From contig JAQSDT010000130.1 of NCBI GenBank assembly GCA_029946075.1, forward strand, positions 1 through 6,699: 6,699 nt of DNA, read 5' to 3'. The translations under genes and the position numbers were made by a program. Positions within the stretch are counted from its first letter, which is position 1. Each line of letters opens with the position of its first letter. Positions 5,590 to 6,699 of this stretch are shown here, piece by piece. The DNA is from a bacterium. Its GTDB lineage: Bacteria > Pseudomonadota > Alphaproteobacteria > Rhizobiales > Xanthobacteraceae. The notes below the pieces were generated by a model. The model was given only the letters and a program-made list of their open reading frames with translations, did not search any database and was not told the DNA's origin.

Positions 5590-6456
5590 CTACTTCGCCG
5601 CGACCGCCGTCGTTGCGTCTGCCGGCAGGCTCGACAGCAGCGCGTGCAGCGTGCTGATGGTCGAATGGTCCGCAATGCCGTCGACCCGCGCGGGGCGGAA
5701 GTGGCGCTGGAACGCGGTGACTACTTCCATCGTCGGGCCGTCGAACTTGCCGTGGGTCGGCACGTTGTAGCCGTAACGCGCGAGGGCTGTCTGCAGGCCC
5801 GCAACGTCGTCGCTGATGCTGCCGAGCTTGAGCGTTTCGCCGCGCACGATCGGTGCGGGCTGCACCCAGTGGCCGACGCCGGAATTGGCCAGCGAATGCC
5901 ACGGGAATTTCTCGCCCGGGTCCTTCTTGCGCGCCGGCGCGACGTCGGAATGCGCGAGCACGCGATGCGAAGGAACGTTGCGGCGGAGCATGATGCCGCG
6001 GCACAGCGCGATGACGGCAGCGATCTGGCGCAGCGGGAAATCCGGATAGCCCCAGTCGTGGCCGCGGTTGATGATCTCGATCCCGATCGAGCAGGAATTG
6101 ATGTCTTCCTCACCGGCCCAGTACGACACGCCGGCATGCCAGGCGCGCTTGCTCTCGGGCACGCACTGCACGATGCGGCCGTCTTCGAGGACGATGTAAT
6201 GGGCGGAGACTTCGGTGCCGGCGGTGCAGAGCTGGGCGATCGCGCCTTCCACGTCGGGCATGCCGGTGTAGTGCAGCACGATCATGTCGGCGACCAGACC
6301 CTTGTTGCGGTCGCCATAATTCGCCGACGGAATGACGTCGGACGCGATCGAGGAATCGGGAGCAAAGGTCTTCATTTCGGCGTTGGCCCTGGGAACGGGG
6401 AGGGCGCGTTGACGCTTCGAATCAATACCAGCGGATGCGAACGAACCTGAAGTCAT
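5590..6456 (-). CDS. N-acetylmuramoyl-L-alanine amidase (Amidase_2 / AmpD-AmiD type) with peptidoglycan-binding domain
   Basis: A zinc amidase that cleaves the bond between N-acetylmuramic acid and L-alanine in peptidoglycan or its turnover fragments. In the 288-residue long form, the Amidase_2 domain spans about 45-190. Residues matching the AmpD site are visible: His62 (VLHYTGM), Glu127 (IGIEIIN), His169, Lys177 and Asp179 in LAHSDVAPARKKDPG, with the same 8- and 10-residue spacings as AmpD His154-Lys162-Asp164. A PG_binding_1 domain follows at about 213-272 (SDDVAGLQTALARYGYN ... KFDGPTMEVVTAFQRHFRP). The start is unsure: residues 1-27 are polar with mixed third-position bases, and the ATG at 6375 (MKTFAPDSS, 261 aa) may be the true one; neither has a strong ribosome site. 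No signal peptide or lipobox is seen in either form, so the protein is cytoplasmic (recycling) or exported by another route. Confidence 0.92.
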   Translation of the reverse strand: MTSGSFASAGIDSKRQRALPVPRANAEMKTFAPDSSIASDVIPSANYGDRNKGLVADMIVLHYTGMPDVEGAIAQLCTAGTEVSAHYIVLEDGRIVQCVPESKRAWHAGVSYWAGEEDINSCSIGIEIINRGHDWGYPDFPLRQIAAVIALCRGIMLRRNVPSHRVLAHSDVAPARKKDPGEKFPWHSLANSGVGHWVQPAPIVRGETLKLGSISDDVAGLQTALARYGYNVPTHGKFDGPTMEVVTAFQRHFRPARVDGIADHSTISTLHALLSSLPADATTAVAAK

Positions 6457-6517
6457 TTTCTAATACTCAAACCGGGCGGGAGAGCGGCAAAATCGCGTTT
6501 CCCGACAATGCCGTTTA

Positions 6518-6646
6518 CTATTCCTTTACCCTCATGCCGGCGCAATCCGGCAAGCGCGTCCGCCCGCGCATTTTGACCGAGTGTGTGCCGAGTGCATCAC
6601 CGCCCTGGTCATCGCTAAAAAGCGCGCCAAAGCCGCCGCGGGCCAT
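6518..6646 (-). CDS. Candidate small ORF, 42 aa, unknown
   Basis: On the minus strand an ATG at 6646 opens a 42-codon frame (MARGGFGALFSDDQGGD ... CAGMRVKE) that ends in TAG at 6520-6518, 61 bp before the long amidase start. The frame stays open upstream to the window edge, but there the codons include TTA and GTA, rare in this DNA, while codons after the ATG are mostly G/C-ending. A purine-rich AAGAAAG lies 6 bp upstream of the ATG. The peptide is polar and basic with no membrane segment and no family I recognise. It may be a small protein, a leader peptide for the amidase, or chance. The rest of 6457-6699 holds nothing else that I can support. Confidence 0.25.
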   Translation of the reverse strand: MARGGFGALFSDDQGGDALGTHSVKMRGRTRLPDCAGMRVKE

Positions 6647-6699
6647 CAACGCTTTCTTAACGCTAACTGACGTTACTAAGTGGTGAAGAGCCGAACCGG

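Noticed and set aside
5560..6450. 296-codon plus-strand frame opposite the amidase
   Set aside because: The amidase on the other strand has a full set of catalytic residues; this frame is its antisense shadow with low-complexity Arg/Asp/His content.
6435..6686. 83-codon plus-strand frame at the right end
   Set aside because: Ser/Pro/Lys-rich, no ribosome site, overlaps the start of the amidase gene and shows no recognisable motif.
6683..6699. Possible GTG start of a plus-strand gene at the window edge
   Set aside because: Only five codons are visible and no Shine-Dalgarno sequence precedes it, so it cannot be supported.
1..6699. CRISPR array, tRNA gene, integrase or transposase gene, toxin-antitoxin pair, defence genes
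   Set aside because: No regularly spaced direct repeats, tRNA-like cloverleaf sequence, or recognisable motif of these families was seen on either strand by eye.

Overview
The window looks like chromosomal DNA of an alphaproteobacterium of the Bradyrhizobium / Rhodopseudomonas / Nitrobacter group. This is inferred from the high G+C content with strongly G/C-ending codons, an alphaproteobacterial type A RNase P RNA, and two short intergenic sequences that resemble dispersed repeats I know from Bradyrhizobium genomes. No plasmid, phage or transposon gene is visible.

Layout, left to right. Bases 1-200 are the 3' end of an ABC exporter ATPase gene (+), followed by a repeat-like palindrome. A small helical protein of unknown function (324-725, +) overlaps tail to tail with a DMT/EamA-family transporter (707-1651, -). 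Upstream of that transporter on the same strand is a TauE/SafE-family permease (1724-2467, -). An alpha/beta hydrolase (2570-3277, +) diverges from the permease behind a recognisable sigma-70-type promoter. A strong hairpin then separates the hydrolase from the convergent RNase P RNA gene rnpB (3341-3754, -), which explains why the long reading frames across 3345-3750 are spurious. Divergent from rnpB is a two-gene unit: a YciI/DGPF protein (3899-4252) and an ECF42-type RNA polymerase sigma factor (4259-5497). A second repeat-like palindrome fills the gap to a convergent N-acetylmuramoyl-L-alanine amidase with a peptidoglycan-binding domain (5590-6456, -). The last 240 bases hold at most a 42-codon candidate frame on the minus strand.

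Working together. The clearest functional unit is yciI-sigma: the genes are 6 bp apart, and 38 bp before the ATG the upstream region carries TGTCGT-N17-CGAC. This resembles the promoter I recall for ECF42 sigma factors, so the operon is probably autoregulated. No anti-sigma gene is present; the sigma factor has a long C-terminal helical extension instead. The two transporters may be co-transcribed, with a 72-bp gap and no obvious terminator. The other genes look like independent housekeeping or accessory units. I did not find a convincing new defence or mobile system. The most testable new points are the ECF42 promoter, the rnpB architecture, the amidase start and localisation, and the missing catalytic-acid candidate of the hydrolase.
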